Source: Prochlorococcus marinus CUG1416
GTDB lineage: Bacteria; Cyanobacteriota; Cyanobacteriia; PCC-6307; Cyanobiaceae
Length of the DNA stretch: 64,000 bases
Direction of reading: 5' to 3'
Assembly: GCF_017695965.1 (NCBI RefSeq)
Contig: NZ_JAAORM010000002.1
Span: 1 to 64,000 of the forward strand
Position numbers and translations under genes: made by a program. Positions 47,559 through 56,837 of the stretch are shown here, piece after piece; the first letter of the stretch is position 1; each line of letters starts with the position of its first letter. The notes below the pieces were generated by a model that saw only the letters and a list, made by a program, of their open reading frames with translations, made no database searches and was not told where the DNA came from.

Positions 47559-48395
47559 ATGCAAGATATTAAACAAAAGTTTTGGCTTGAAAAATTTGAT
47601 TGTTTTTCTGTTACTGGAAAAGATGCCAGAAAATTTTTGAATGGAATAACAACTGGTAACATTCTAAATTCAGAAAATAAAGCTATCAAAACTTGTTGGT
47701 TAACTCCAAATGGAGCTCTAAGGTCATTAATTGAAATTATTTTTTTAGAAAGAAACTTAGAGGTAATTATATTGGCGGGGAACACTCATGAAATAATTGA
47801 TTACTTTAATAAAATTATTTTTCCAGCGGACGATGTCCTTTTAAGTGAACCTTTCTTGATAAATAGAATTCAGGAAATTGATGAATCTCGATCATGGAGA
47901 ACTTATCAGCCTATTTTTTTTAAAACAGAAGATAAAGAATTTGAAATATATAAAAATAAATTAAATTTACTAAATTCCAATGATTTAAAACTTTGGAAGG
48001 TTAATCAGGCAATACCCTCATTAGACATGGAAATAAATGGAAAAAATAATCCTCTTGAGCTTGGATTTACAGATCTTATAGATTTTAATAAAGGTTGTTA
48101 TTTAGGACAAGAAACAATTTCAAAAATAAAAAATGTTTCTTCTTTAAAACAGGAAATAAGAATTTGGAAATCATTTGAATCTAATTTGAATTTAGACGTT
48201 GAAGATAAAAATTTATACATAAATTCTGCCAAAGATATTTCTGTAGGCAAAATCACTAGTATTTTTAAATCAGATTCTCAAATAAAAGGCTTAGCAATGA
48301 TAAAAAGAAAATATTTAAAAGAAGGAAGTTATTTTTATTCAGAAATTTTTGGAAAAATTATTTTGAATAAATCTGTAGGATCAATTTTTCTTTAA
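47559..48395 (+). CDS. ygfZ: YgfZ-type folate-binding iron-sulfur protein
   Basis: A 278-residue protein of the GcvT-like fold. It carries the YgfZ signature KGCYLGQETISKI (K-G-C-Y-x-G-Q-E) near residue 185. The N-terminal part has DARKFLNGITTGNI. YgfZ/IBA57 proteins use folate to help assemble or repair certain [4Fe-4S] enzymes. It is probably co-transcribed with pyrE. It overlaps the convergent TM0106-type nuclease gene by 15 bases. Confidence 0.9.
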   Translation: MQDIKQKFWLEKFDCFSVTGKDARKFLNGITTGNILNSENKAIKTCWLTPNGALRSLIEIIFLERNLEVIILAGNTHEIIDYFNKIIFPADDVLLSEPFLINRIQEIDESRSWRTYQPIFFKTEDKEFEIYKNKLNLLNSNDLKLWKVNQAIPSLDMEINGKNNPLELGFTDLIDFNKGCYLGQETISKIKNVSSLKQEIRIWKSFESNLNLDVEDKNLYINSAKDISVGKITSIFKSDSQIKGLAMIKRKYLKEGSYFYSEIFGKIILNKSVGSIFL

Positions 48396-49799
48396 TTGAT
48401 TTTTGATTAAATATTCTGCAATTTTTAAAGTAGCCAAACAATCATCTTTGTTATATTGGAGAATTTTTTTTAAAAATATTTCGTTTTCTGTAATTTGATA
48501 TTGAATCCACCAATAAAGGGCTTTCGAGCCACTTACATTTTTCTGCACCCATTCAAATCCCAGCCAATTAGAAACGGTTTTTAAGCCATAGTTTTTTAGC
48601 GGTAATATCCAAGACTTTCGTATTAAGGTATGTAAGTCTATAAATCTTGAGGTCAGTGAATCAATTTCTTCAAAACTAAAATTTAGGTTTTTAGCAATAT
48701 TAATTATTGCTATTTTTTCAGTCTCTCCATAATGTAAGACTGGCCATTCATTGTGTGAAAAAAGCATTTTAATAATTTGCCTGTAAGATTCTTCTTTATT
48801 GTTTTTGAGATTTAAAATAGGCTCATAAATAAGTTCTTCTTTTCTCTGTAATATATTAGTTACTTTTAAAAATCCATATAAAAAGTCATGCTTATAGTCT
48901 GGATTTGACTCAATATCAAAGACATAAAATCCTGAAGCTGTTTTTTTTAAAAGATCGCAGGGATCATTATTTTTAGAAATATAATATGGTTCTCCATAAA
49001 TATATGATTGTGCTTGCTTTATGAATTTGGAGGCTTTTTCATACTTTTGTTCGTTAAAAATTGATAATTTATCTCTAAGTTCTTTTTCGTTATATGATGC
49101 TAATTTTTGAGTATTAGATATCCCATTTGTTTTGAGTAATGTGGCCGTTTTAGATCCTATTCCATCTATATCTGTTAGATATCCATTTTCTTTTGCTTCT
49201 TTGTCACAGAAATTTTGCCATGAACAAATAGTACATTTTTTTCTATCTTGAGTTATTTCTGGAATAAATCCCTCCAAGGATTCATGCAAACTTAATAAAA
49301 CATTTAAAACTTTTTTTATTAATTTTTTATTCAAATAAACTTCTTCAACATTTATTTTATTACCAAAACTTGAAATTATTAATCCTTTTTCAATTTTAGA
49401 TTCTTGATAAGTTCCTAATATAATAGAACTAAAAGTTAAGTCGAATAAATGTTCTTTAGTGGTTTTGTGACCTAATCTATAAACAGCAGGTAAATATTTA
49501 TATGATCCCCATTTACTTGTACCTTTAGTCTTTACAAGTAATTGGGGATGTATTTCGGCGTTAAAATTTTGGAAGAGATTTCCTTTGATTTTTAATCCAA
49601 TTACACCCTGAGAACCCCTTTCGCAGGCTTTTAATCCTGTATATATTTCACCATTACATAATTCAGAGAAAATTTGATACTGGTTAATTTTATCTATGGC
49701 TTTATGCGGAGACCAAACTTCATAAGATTTATTACCCTTAAAATCTAGCCATGCTTTTCTTTTGCATCTTATAAAACTTTTTAAATAAATAGTATTCAA
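48381..49799 (-). CDS. TM0106-family RecB-like putative nuclease
   Basis: A 472-residue protein with three parts. The N-terminal RecB/Cas4-like nuclease region has a Cys in IRCKRKAW (Cys12) and three more in CTICSWQNFC near residue 190, the spacing of a Cas4/AddB-type [4Fe-4S] cluster. Next comes a helix-hairpin-helix segment (LTDIDGIGSKTATLLKTNGI). Last is a C-terminal RNase H-like 3'-5' exonuclease domain (YVFDIESNPDYKHDFLYGF, with DDC near the end). This layout matches the TM0106 family. No biological role is established. No cas genes or arrays are nearby. Confidence 0.85.
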   Translation of the reverse strand: MNTIYLKSFIRCKRKAWLDFKGNKSYEVWSPHKAIDKINQYQIFSELCNGEIYTGLKACERGSQGVIGLKIKGNLFQNFNAEIHPQLLVKTKGTSKWGSYKYLPAVYRLGHKTTKEHLFDLTFSSIILGTYQESKIEKGLIISSFGNKINVEEVYLNKKLIKKVLNVLLSLHESLEGFIPEITQDRKKCTICSWQNFCDKEAKENGYLTDIDGIGSKTATLLKTNGISNTQKLASYNEKELRDKLSIFNEQKYEKASKFIKQAQSYIYGEPYYISKNNDPCDLLKKTASGFYVFDIESNPDYKHDFLYGFLKVTNILQRKEELIYEPILNLKNNKEESYRQIIKMLFSHNEWPVLHYGETEKIAIINIAKNLNFSFEEIDSLTSRFIDLHTLIRKSWILPLKNYGLKTVSNWLGFEWVQKNVSGSKALYWWIQYQITENEIFLKKILQYNKDDCLATLKIAEYLIKNQLKKN

Positions 49800-49878
49800 A
49801 TTATGTTTAAAGGTGGTTTTAAATTTTACTTATATAAATTAATATAGATAATTAATATAAATAAAGGAACTCTTAAAT

Positions 49879-51333
49879 TTGCCAGGTGACACATTAGATA
49901 AAATAAAATTTGGAACTGATGGGTGGAGAGGAATAATTGGATTTGATTTTAATCTGTCCAATCTTTCAGGAGTTGTTGTAGCTGCATGCCAAGAGTTGAA
50001 TTATCAATACTTTAAAGAAGTTAATTCAAAGAAAATTTTAATTGGATATGATCGTAGATTTATGGCAAGTGAATTTGCGAAGCAAATAGTTCCTTTTGTA
50101 AGAGGTTGTGGTTTTGATCCGATCTTATCTAATAGCTTTGTTACAACACCCTCTTGTAGTTTCTATGCTAAAGAAATGGGTTGTTTAGGAGCATTAGTAA
50201 TTACAGCGAGTCATAATCCATATAATTGGCTTGGTCTTAAAATAAAGAGCTTTAATGGATGTTCTGTTGACGAATCTTTTACAAGTGAAATTGAAAAAAG
50301 ATTAATGCTCGGTAATTCAATTGACAAAATAGAGGGTTCATATGAGCTAGCAGATATTAAAAAGTTTCATTTGGATAGAATTAAATCCCTTTTTGATATT
50401 GACTTTATTTCCAATAGATTGAAAAAAATGAAATTAAGAATTTTTGTAGATTCTATGCACGGTTCAGCTGCAAATTGTATGGCTGATATTTTTGCCTCTA
50501 ATGATTCAGAAGTTATTTCAGAAATCAGAAAAGATGCTGATCCTTTCTTTGGCGGCAAACCTCCTGAACCTCTTTTAAATTATGTAGATGATTTAAATCA
50601 AGTACTAGTCCAAAATTCAAAAAATGAATTGAAAACTCTAGGAATTATATTTGATGGAGATGGTGACAGAATTGCTGTAATTGATGAAAAAGGAAGATAC
50701 TCTAGTACGCAAGATTTACTGCCATACTTTATTCACTATTTGGGCGAAATTAAAAATAATTCTTATCCAGTTTTAAAGACTGTTAGTGGTTCAGATATTA
50801 TTAAAAATATAGCTGAGAGTCAAAATAGAGATGTTTTTGAACTTCCAGTTGGCTTTAAATATATTGCTGAAAAAATGATCAAAGAGAAAATATTTATTGG
50901 AGGGGAGGAATCTGGGGGGGTTGGTTTTGGTGACTTTATGCCTGAAAGAGATGCTCTCTATGCGGCAATGGTTTTATTAAATGGAATTGCTGAAAAATCT
51001 CAATATTTATTCGAAACCTTAGATGAAATACAAAAAGATTTTGGGCCAAGTTTCTATAAAAGAATTGATATTAAATTTCCAAATCAGTCAGAAAAAAATT
51101 CTGTAGAAGAATTTATAATACATAATATTCCTGAGAGTGTTAATAATCACAAGTTCAAAAGTATCTCAAAGATCGATGGAATAAAGTTGAGAATTAGTAA
51201 AAATTTTTGGATTCTTTTTAGGTTTTCAGGAACCGAACCTCTTTTAAGGATGTATTGTGAAGCTCCAAAAGAATCTTATCTAATTGAGGTATTAGAGTGG
51301 GGTCAAGAATTTATAAATTTGGCACGCAAATAA
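49879..51333 (+). CDS. Phosphoglucomutase/phosphomannomutase family protein
   Basis: A 484-residue alpha-D-phosphohexomutase from a TTG start. Motifs in order are KFGTDGWRGIIG, the phosphoserine loop TASHNPYNWLGLK, the metal loop FDGDGDR, the sugar loop GGEESGGVGFG and the phosphate loop RFSGTEPLLRMY. The GGEESGG form suggests a phosphoglucomutase or phosphomannomutase rather than GlmM, which is at 17058. The exact sugar is not decided. The rdgB-type gene starts two bases after its stop. Confidence 0.9.
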   Translation: MPGDTLDKIKFGTDGWRGIIGFDFNLSNLSGVVVAACQELNYQYFKEVNSKKILIGYDRRFMASEFAKQIVPFVRGCGFDPILSNSFVTTPSCSFYAKEMGCLGALVITASHNPYNWLGLKIKSFNGCSVDESFTSEIEKRLMLGNSIDKIEGSYELADIKKFHLDRIKSLFDIDFISNRLKKMKLRIFVDSMHGSAANCMADIFASNDSEVISEIRKDADPFFGGKPPEPLLNYVDDLNQVLVQNSKNELKTLGIIFDGDGDRIAVIDEKGRYSSTQDLLPYFIHYLGEIKNNSYPVLKTVSGSDIIKNIAESQNRDVFELPVGFKYIAEKMIKEKIFIGGEESGGVGFGDFMPERDALYAAMVLLNGIAEKSQYLFETLDEIQKDFGPSFYKRIDIKFPNQSEKNSVEEFIIHNIPESVNNHKFKSISKIDGIKLRISKNFWILFRFSGTEPLLRMYCEAPKESYLIEVLEWGQEFINLARK

Positions 51334-51335
51334 GG

Positions 51336-51911
51336 ATGAAAAATTTATATTTGGCGAGTAAGAATAAAGGTAAAATTGCAGAATATAAGAAATTGCTGGC
51401 TGGAGTTAATTGTAAATTATTACTTCAGCCAGAATCATTAGAAGTAGAAGAGGATGGACTTACATTTAGAGATAATGCAATTAAAAAAGCGAGTGAAGTT
51501 TCGAGAAAAACAAATAATGTCTCAATAGCAGATGATTCTGGAATTTGTATTGAAGCATTAGATGGGAAACCAGGTATTTATTCATCAAGATATGCAGAAA
51601 ATGATCAGAAGAGGATTGAACGAGTTTTAAAAGAACTTGATGGAGTTCAAGATAGAAGTGCTTTCTTTATTGCTAATATTTGTGTTTGTTCCCCAAATGG
51701 TGAAGTGATTATAGAATCTGAAGCTAAATGTTATGGCAAAATTATTTTTAATCCTAGAGGAAAAAGTGGTTTTGGGTATGACCCAATTTTTGAGGAGAGT
51801 TCTACCGGATTAACTTTCGCAGAAATGAATAATGATATTAAAGACTCTTGTAGTCATAGAGGTAAAGCATTAAAAAAAATTATTCCAGATTTAATTGAAA
51901 TTTTCTCTTAA
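51336..51911 (+). CDS. rdgB: XTP/dITP diphosphatase (non-canonical purine NTP pyrophosphatase)
   Basis: Removes deaminated purine nucleotides (XTP, dITP) from the pool. I choose the ATG at 51336, which gives the family start MKNLYLASKNKGKIAEYKKLL (191 residues). An upstream start at 51297 would sit inside the preceding gene. Motifs are the SxxNKGK start, ISIADDSGICIEALDG-like region (SIADDSG) and FGYDPIFE with SHRGKALKK near the end. It is the downstream gene of a pair with the hexomutase. Confidence 0.95.
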   Translation: MKNLYLASKNKGKIAEYKKLLAGVNCKLLLQPESLEVEEDGLTFRDNAIKKASEVSRKTNNVSIADDSGICIEALDGKPGIYSSRYAENDQKRIERVLKELDGVQDRSAFFIANICVCSPNGEVIIESEAKCYGKIIFNPRGKSGFGYDPIFEESSTGLTFAEMNNDIKDSCSHRGKALKKIIPDLIEIFS

Positions 51912-51913
51912 AT

Positions 51914-53437
51914 TCAATTAACCCAAGATCCATGAAGGCCATGGGGAATTGAAATAGGTAATTCATAAACAGCTAATTCTTTTAAGTCTTTTGCGTCTAA
52001 TATCACTAAATCGCTTCCTCTTCTTTCTCCGTTCCATAGAAGTATAAATAAAAATCCCTCATCTTCTTTTGAAGAGTTTTCTGATGGAACCATAATTGGT
52101 TCACTTACGAATCCACTTGTACCTGCTGACCAAAAAATCTCTTCCTTAGAAGTTAAATTTATTTTTTTTATTGCTTGAAGTGGAGCGTTCCCCAGCTTTT
52201 GAGATGTGCTTGCCATCCAACTAAAAGTTGCTTTTAATCCTAAGTTTTTAGGATTAACAACAGCAAATTCACAACATTGTTCACTTAAAGTTTCAAGTTT
52301 ACTAGTTTTTTTCTTTAGATCGATAATTGATCTTTTCAGTTTTCCTTCTGGATATTTATCAAAGTCAATATCCCTAAAATTCTCATCTGGACCAACTGAT
52401 GGGAAATCATCATAAAAAATACTATCTAATACGATTTGGGAATCTTTTTCAAATGCATTTACATGATGAAAAACGAATCCTTCTGGAGCATCTATTGTTA
52501 ACGGTGGCTGACCTCTAAATAATCCACTTTCTCTGGGGATGATAAAAAACTTTGCCTTTTTATTTGGGTTTGACTTTAGACATTGTGCTGCTCCTCTTTG
52601 ACCCATTACAAATGGAAGAGGATTGAAATCAATAGCATTCTGTAAAAATATTGCCCAATTAGTTGTAATTGCAAAATCATGAAGGAATGCAAAGCCATTA
52701 AAGGTATCGTTTCTGTCGAAAATGAGCTCTCCAGAATTTTTACCAGCATTATTAAATTCCATTAATCTAATGGTACTTTTTGGCCCTGTTTGTACTCCGA
52801 AAGTGACTAAAAGTTCTGAAGATGCATTTGAGTTTAGGTCTGTTTTGGGATGGGCACTGAATGCTTCGTTAGGCTTGAGTACCCCTTTTAATGTTGTTAA
52901 ACCAATAGTGTCAAGACTATCAGGATCCATTGCATGTGGACCGGCTGCTTCCCATAATGCGAGAATTTCATCTCCTAATTTAATGACATGGGTATTAGCG
53001 ATATTCTTGAATTTTAGATCTAATGCATTATTTAAAATTCCTCCATTTTTTTGTGTCCCAAAAACACCTCTATAAATAAATTTATTTATTTTTTCTTCTT
53101 CCAAATAGCCTTTAGTTTTAACAAATCTATTTGTTAAGAATGGCTGACCATTTTCGAATTTTATAGATGTTATCATTCCATCACCATCAAATGGATGATG
53201 AACCCATTTTCCACCTCTCTCTAATATTCCTGGTCCATTTCTTAATAATGTTCCATTTAAATTTTTAATATTATTACCTTTGCTAATTTTTAGAAGCTCC
53301 TTGGTTAGCTCCTTTTCTACATTTTGATACGCACTTGACCAATCTTCTTTATTAAAAATTTTAAATTTATCAATTTTTTTATCTTGTAAATTTGTCACAA
53401 CAAAATAATCACTTTGTCTATCTTCGCCAAAAATCAA
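51914..53437 (-). CDS. Carotenoid oxygenase (apocarotenoid cleavage, RPE65 family)
   Basis: A 507-residue non-heme iron dioxygenase of the carotenoid cleavage family. The Fe(II)-binding His residues fall in the expected blocks: AAGPHAMDP, FAFLHDFAITTNW, FVFHHVNAFE, and the C-terminal PHGLHGSWVN. WVHHPFDGDGM near the N-terminus is also conserved. Synechocystis Diox1 (ACO) of this family makes retinal from apocarotenals; which substrate is used here is unknown. It converges with rdgB. No opsin gene is in the window. Confidence 0.93.
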   Translation of the reverse strand: MIFGEDRQSDYFVVTNLQDKKIDKFKIFNKEDWSSAYQNVEKELTKELLKISKGNNIKNLNGTLLRNGPGILERGGKWVHHPFDGDGMITSIKFENGQPFLTNRFVKTKGYLEEEKINKFIYRGVFGTQKNGGILNNALDLKFKNIANTHVIKLGDEILALWEAAGPHAMDPDSLDTIGLTTLKGVLKPNEAFSAHPKTDLNSNASSELLVTFGVQTGPKSTIRLMEFNNAGKNSGELIFDRNDTFNGFAFLHDFAITTNWAIFLQNAIDFNPLPFVMGQRGAAQCLKSNPNKKAKFFIIPRESGLFRGQPPLTIDAPEGFVFHHVNAFEKDSQIVLDSIFYDDFPSVGPDENFRDIDFDKYPEGKLKRSIIDLKKKTSKLETLSEQCCEFAVVNPKNLGLKATFSWMASTSQKLGNAPLQAIKKINLTSKEEIFWSAGTSGFVSEPIMVPSENSSKEDEGFLFILLWNGERRGSDLVILDAKDLKELAVYELPISIPHGLHGSWVN

Positions 53438-53470
53438 CTGAATTGTGGCTGATTCGAAAAAATTCCTATA

Positions 53471-54076
53471 TTATTGATTTTCTAACATTCCTTTACTGCT
53501 TGGAATTGAATCAGATCTTCTTAGATCTATTTCGGTAGACATTCTCATTGCTCGTGAAAAAGCTTTAAAGCAAGCCTCAACTATGTGATGTGAATTGCTA
53601 CCTCTTATTTGATTAATATGCAGAGTAATACCACTGTTATTTACAAAGGCAATAAAAAACTCTTTTACTAGTTCAGTATCATAATTGCCAATTCTAGGAG
53701 CTTTTAATTGAAGATCATAAGATAGATGTGGTCTGCCGGAACAGTCTAAAGTCACTTGAACTAATGCTTCATCTAATGGGGCAAAGAAATGTCCAAATCT
53801 ATTGATTCCTTTTCTTTCTCCCAAAGCTTTTGAAAATGCTTTGCCTAATGCTATTCCTACATCTTCATTTGTATGATGATCATCAATATGGGTATCTCCA
53901 ATTGCTTTTATTTTTAAATCGAATAAACCATGACTGGATATTTGATGAAGCATATGATCTAAGAATGGTATACCGGTTTCAATCTCGGAAATCCCATTCC
54001 CATCTAAGTTTATAAATACAGAAATATCTGTTTCATTCGTTTTTCTTTTTATTTCAGATTGCCTTAGAGATGACAT
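53471..54076 (-). CDS. hisB: Imidazoleglycerol-phosphate dehydratase
   Basis: The dehydration step of histidine synthesis, Mn-dependent. It has 201 residues. Motifs are [21 protein letters not shown], the metal site [19 protein letters not shown], and the second metal site [18 protein letters not shown]. It is monofunctional, without a phosphatase domain. It lies about 20 bases downstream of fabI on the same strand. Confidence 0.97.
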   Translation of the reverse strand: MSSLRQSEIKRKTNETDISVFINLDGNGISEIETGIPFLDHMLHQISSHGLFDLKIKAIGDTHIDDHHTNEDVGIALGKAFSKALGERKGINRFGHFFAPLDEALVQVTLDCSGRPHLSYDLQLKAPRIGNYDTELVKEFFIAFVNNSGITLHINQIRGSNSHHIVEACFKAFSRAMRMSTEIDLRRSDSIPSSKGMLENQ

Positions 54077-54096
54077 TTTTATGAAAAAAATTTAGT

Positions 54097-54879
54097 TTAC
54101 ATTCCATTAATGCAGTAACCCGCATCAACATAAATTGTTTGGCCTGAAATGCCGCTAGAGAGATCACTTAATAAAAAAGCAGCAGTATTACCTACTTCCG
54201 TTTGAGTGACTGTTCTGCGTAAAGGAGCCTTTTCTTCAACATTGTGAATCATATCTAAAATGCCACCTATAGCAGAACTAGCAAGTGTCCTTATAGGTCC
54301 AGCACTGATTGCATTAACTCTGACTTGTTTTTCGGGCCCAAGTTCTGCAGAAAGATATCTTACTGAAGCTTCTAGAGCTGCTTTAGCAACTCCCATCACG
54401 TTATAGTTAGGAATCGCCCTTTCTGATCCTAAATAAGTTAACGAGACAACTCCAGCACCATCACTAAAAAGTGGTTTTGCTGCTTTACATAAAGGTGCTA
54501 ACGAATACGCACTTATATTAAGAGCCCTATCAAAACCCTCTGAAGTTGTATCACTATAATCTCCAATCAATTCATCACGTCCTGCAAATGCTAAGCAGTG
54601 AACTAATCCGTCAATTTGCCCCCAATTGTCTTTTATGTTTTTAAAGATTTCTTCAATTTGAGCTGGATTTTGAACATCAAGAGGCAAAAATAACGATGGG
54701 TTTAAAGGTTCAGTTAGTTCTCTAACTTTAGATTCGAATCTTCCCTTATCATCAGGCAAATATGTGATTCCAAGTTCTGCGCCAGCTTTTGAAAGTTGTT
54801 GAGCGATACCCCATGCTATTGAACGATTGTTGGCAATTCCCGTAACAAGAATTTTTTTGCCAGTTAGATTTAGAAGCAT
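54097..54879 (-). CDS. fabI: Enoyl-[acyl-carrier-protein] reductase (NADH)
   Basis: Reduces enoyl-ACP in the fatty-acid elongation cycle. It has 260 residues of SDR fold. The N-terminal KILVTGIANNRSIAWGIAQQL is the FabI form of the cofactor motif. The catalytic Tyr-x6-Lys lies in YNVMGVAKAALEASVRYL, followed by NAISAGPIRTLASSAI, and the protein ends YVDAGYCINGM. It is upstream of hisB. Confidence 0.97.
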   Translation of the reverse strand: MLLNLTGKKILVTGIANNRSIAWGIAQQLSKAGAELGITYLPDDKGRFESKVRELTEPLNPSLFLPLDVQNPAQIEEIFKNIKDNWGQIDGLVHCLAFAGRDELIGDYSDTTSEGFDRALNISAYSLAPLCKAAKPLFSDGAGVVSLTYLGSERAIPNYNVMGVAKAALEASVRYLSAELGPEKQVRVNAISAGPIRTLASSAIGGILDMIHNVEEKAPLRRTVTQTEVGNTAAFLLSDLSSGISGQTIYVDAGYCINGM

Positions 54880-54984
54880 TTTGTTTTTTATTTCTATTAT
54901 TCTCCTATATAAAAGTACCTATCTTTACGGATTACTGCAAAATATACAATAATTTTCAAATATCAAAGAATATTTAACTTAAAC

Positions 54985-55578
54985 ATGGTCAGAACAAATT
55001 CTATGGTTTTGGAATTAGGTTTTCAATTACCTGATTTCCAAATGTTAAATGCTAATTCTCCAAATAATCAATATTTTAATTTTCATAATTTAGATAATCG
55101 GCATTTACTTTTAATGTTTATTTGTGCCCATTGCCCATTTGTTAAATATATTGAAAATCAAATTTTTACCTTGAGTAAAGAAATTGAAAATACAGTTCAA
55201 ACGGTTGCAATTTCTAGTAATGATATTGTCACTCATCCTTCAGATTCTCCTAAAAATTTGAGATTACAAGCACAATCACAGGGATGGAGTTTTCCATATC
55301 TATATGATGAAAATCAAAATTTTGCTAAGGAATTAAAAGCGGCTTGCACCCCAGATTTTTATCTTTTTTCAAATGAAGGAGATGGTGATTTTTTATTGTT
55401 TTATCATGGCCAATTAGACGATAGTAGACCAGGTAATAATATCCCTCTCTCTGGAAAAGATTTGCGCTCTGCTGTAAGAGATTTGAATCAAGATAATTCT
55501 TATCCTTCAAATCAGATGCCCTCTTTAGGTTGCAATATTAAATGGACTCCTGGTAAAGAACCGAGTTGGTTTAAATGA
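54985..55578 (+). CDS. Thioredoxin-fold / peroxiredoxin-like protein
   Basis: A 197-residue protein with an AhpC/TSA-like thioredoxin fold. It starts LGFQLPDFQM, has the redox motif MFICAHCPFVKYIE (CxxC) and a TPDFYLFSNEG cis-Pro region, and ends in a GCNIKWTPGKEPSWFK tail. Related proteins of this length are annotated as thioredoxin-family or redoxin-domain proteins. The physiological partner is unknown. It is divergent from fabI and followed by the aminotransferase gene. Confidence 0.85.
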   Translation: MVRTNSMVLELGFQLPDFQMLNANSPNNQYFNFHNLDNRHLLLMFICAHCPFVKYIENQIFTLSKEIENTVQTVAISSNDIVTHPSDSPKNLRLQAQSQGWSFPYLYDENQNFAKELKAACTPDFYLFSNEGDGDFLLFYHGQLDDSRPGNNIPLSGKDLRSAVRDLNQDNSYPSNQMPSLGCNIKWTPGKEPSWFK

Positions 55579-55631
55579 ATTAAAATGTTTTTTTACCCAT
55601 AGAAATATGGTTTAGGGTTAATATATTCACT

Positions 55632-56837
55632 ATGCATATACCTCCATTTACTTTAAATAGGCAGTACCACGAAATTGGCTCTGAAATTGAGAGTGAGGTT
55701 TCTAAAGTTTTAAAAGGAGGCCAGTATATTGGAGGTCAAGAGATTTCGAAATTTGAGGAGAGTTTTTCTAATCTGATTGGTGTTGAAAATACTATTGGAT
55801 GTAATAGTGGAACTGATGCTTTAGTGTTAGCTTTGCGCGCATTAGATATTGGTGTGGGTGACGAAGTTATTACCTCATCATTTAGCTTTTTTGCGACTGC
55901 AGAGGCTATTAGTGCAGTTGGTGCTAATCCTATTTTGGTAGATATAGATCCTGAAACTTATCTCATTAATACTGAACTAATAGAACAAGAAATAAATTCT
56001 AATACCAAGGCAATTATGCCAGTTCATCTATTTGGCAATGCAGTGAATATGACTTTAATAAAATCATTGGCGGACAAATATGATTTAAAAGTAATCGAAG
56101 ATTGTGCTCAGGCGACATGCACAATGTGGGAAAATTCCAAAGTTGGTAGTATCGGTGATATAGGTTGTTTTAGTTTTTTCCCTACTAAAAATTTAGGAGC
56201 TGCTGGAGATGGTGGAGCAGTAACAACTTCAGATCAGAAGATTGCCAAAAAAATTAGAGAACTGGCTATTCATGGCAGCCCAATAAGATATCACCATACT
56301 CAAATTGGATATAACAGCAGACTTGATACCATTCAAGCCGCCATATTAAATATCAAAATTAAATATATTTCTCAGTGGATTAATAATCGCCAAAAGATCG
56401 CAAATAATTATCTTAATTTATTAGAAAAAAATTCATTTATTAGTTTTCCAAAAATTAGCTCTGATTCAATTTCCCATTCTTGGAACCAATTCGTCATCAA
56501 ATTAAGAAACGATAAATATTTTTTAAATGAAGATTTTACAAATTTATTTGATACTGATTGCAAAAAATACTATTCCTTAAGGAATTTGGTGAAACAACAA
56601 CTTCTTGAAAAAGGTATTAATTCAATTATTTATTATCCAATTCCAATACACGCACAAATAGCTTACAAAAATAAAAATTTTTCTAGAACAAAACTCATAA
56701 ATACAGAGAGAATTTGTACAGAAGTTCTTAGTCTTCCAATGTTTCCTGAAATTTCTTATGAAGAGCAAGTTTATGTAGCAGAAAATTTAAATAAAGTTTT
56801 AAAGAATTGTATAGAGGAAATTCAAATTTCAGCATAA
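55632..56837 (+). CDS. DegT/DnrJ/EryC1/StrS family aminotransferase
   Basis: A PLP sugar aminotransferase of 401 residues. Motifs are the cofactor pocket NSGTDALVLAL, EDCAQATC, and the PLP lysine in SFFPTKNLGAAGDGGAV, with HGSPIRYHH(T)QIGYNSRLDTIQAA downstream. Such enzymes act on NDP-keto-sugars, usually for surface polysaccharides. No other sugar-nucleotide genes are adjacent, so its product is unknown. It overlaps the convergent photolyase gene by 16 bases. Confidence 0.9.
   Translation: MHIPPFTLNRQYHEIGSEIESEVSKVLKGGQYIGGQEISKFEESFSNLIGVENTIGCNSGTDALVLALRALDIGVGDEVITSSFSFFATAEAISAVGANPILVDIDPETYLINTELIEQEINSNTKAIMPVHLFGNAVNMTLIKSLADKYDLKVIEDCAQATCTMWENSKVGSIGDIGCFSFFPTKNLGAAGDGGAVTTSDQKIAKKIRELAIHGSPIRYHHTQIGYNSRLDTIQAAILNIKIKYISQWINNRQKIANNYLNLLEKNSFISFPKISSDSISHSWNQFVIKLRNDKYFLNEDFTNLFDTDCKKYYSLRNLVKQQLLEKGINSIIYYPIPIHAQIAYKNKNFSRTKLINTERICTEVLSLPMFPEISYEEQVYVAENLNKVLKNCIEEIQISA

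Noticed and set aside
51297-51335. Upstream start for the rdgB-type gene
   Set aside because: It would place 13 extra residues inside the preceding mutase gene. The family N-terminus MKNLYLASKNKGK begins at 51336.
55597-55610. Short hairpin CCATA-GAAA-TATGG before the DegT aminotransferase
   Set aside because: Only five base pairs, AT-rich and without a U-tract. It is within what chance gives in this composition.
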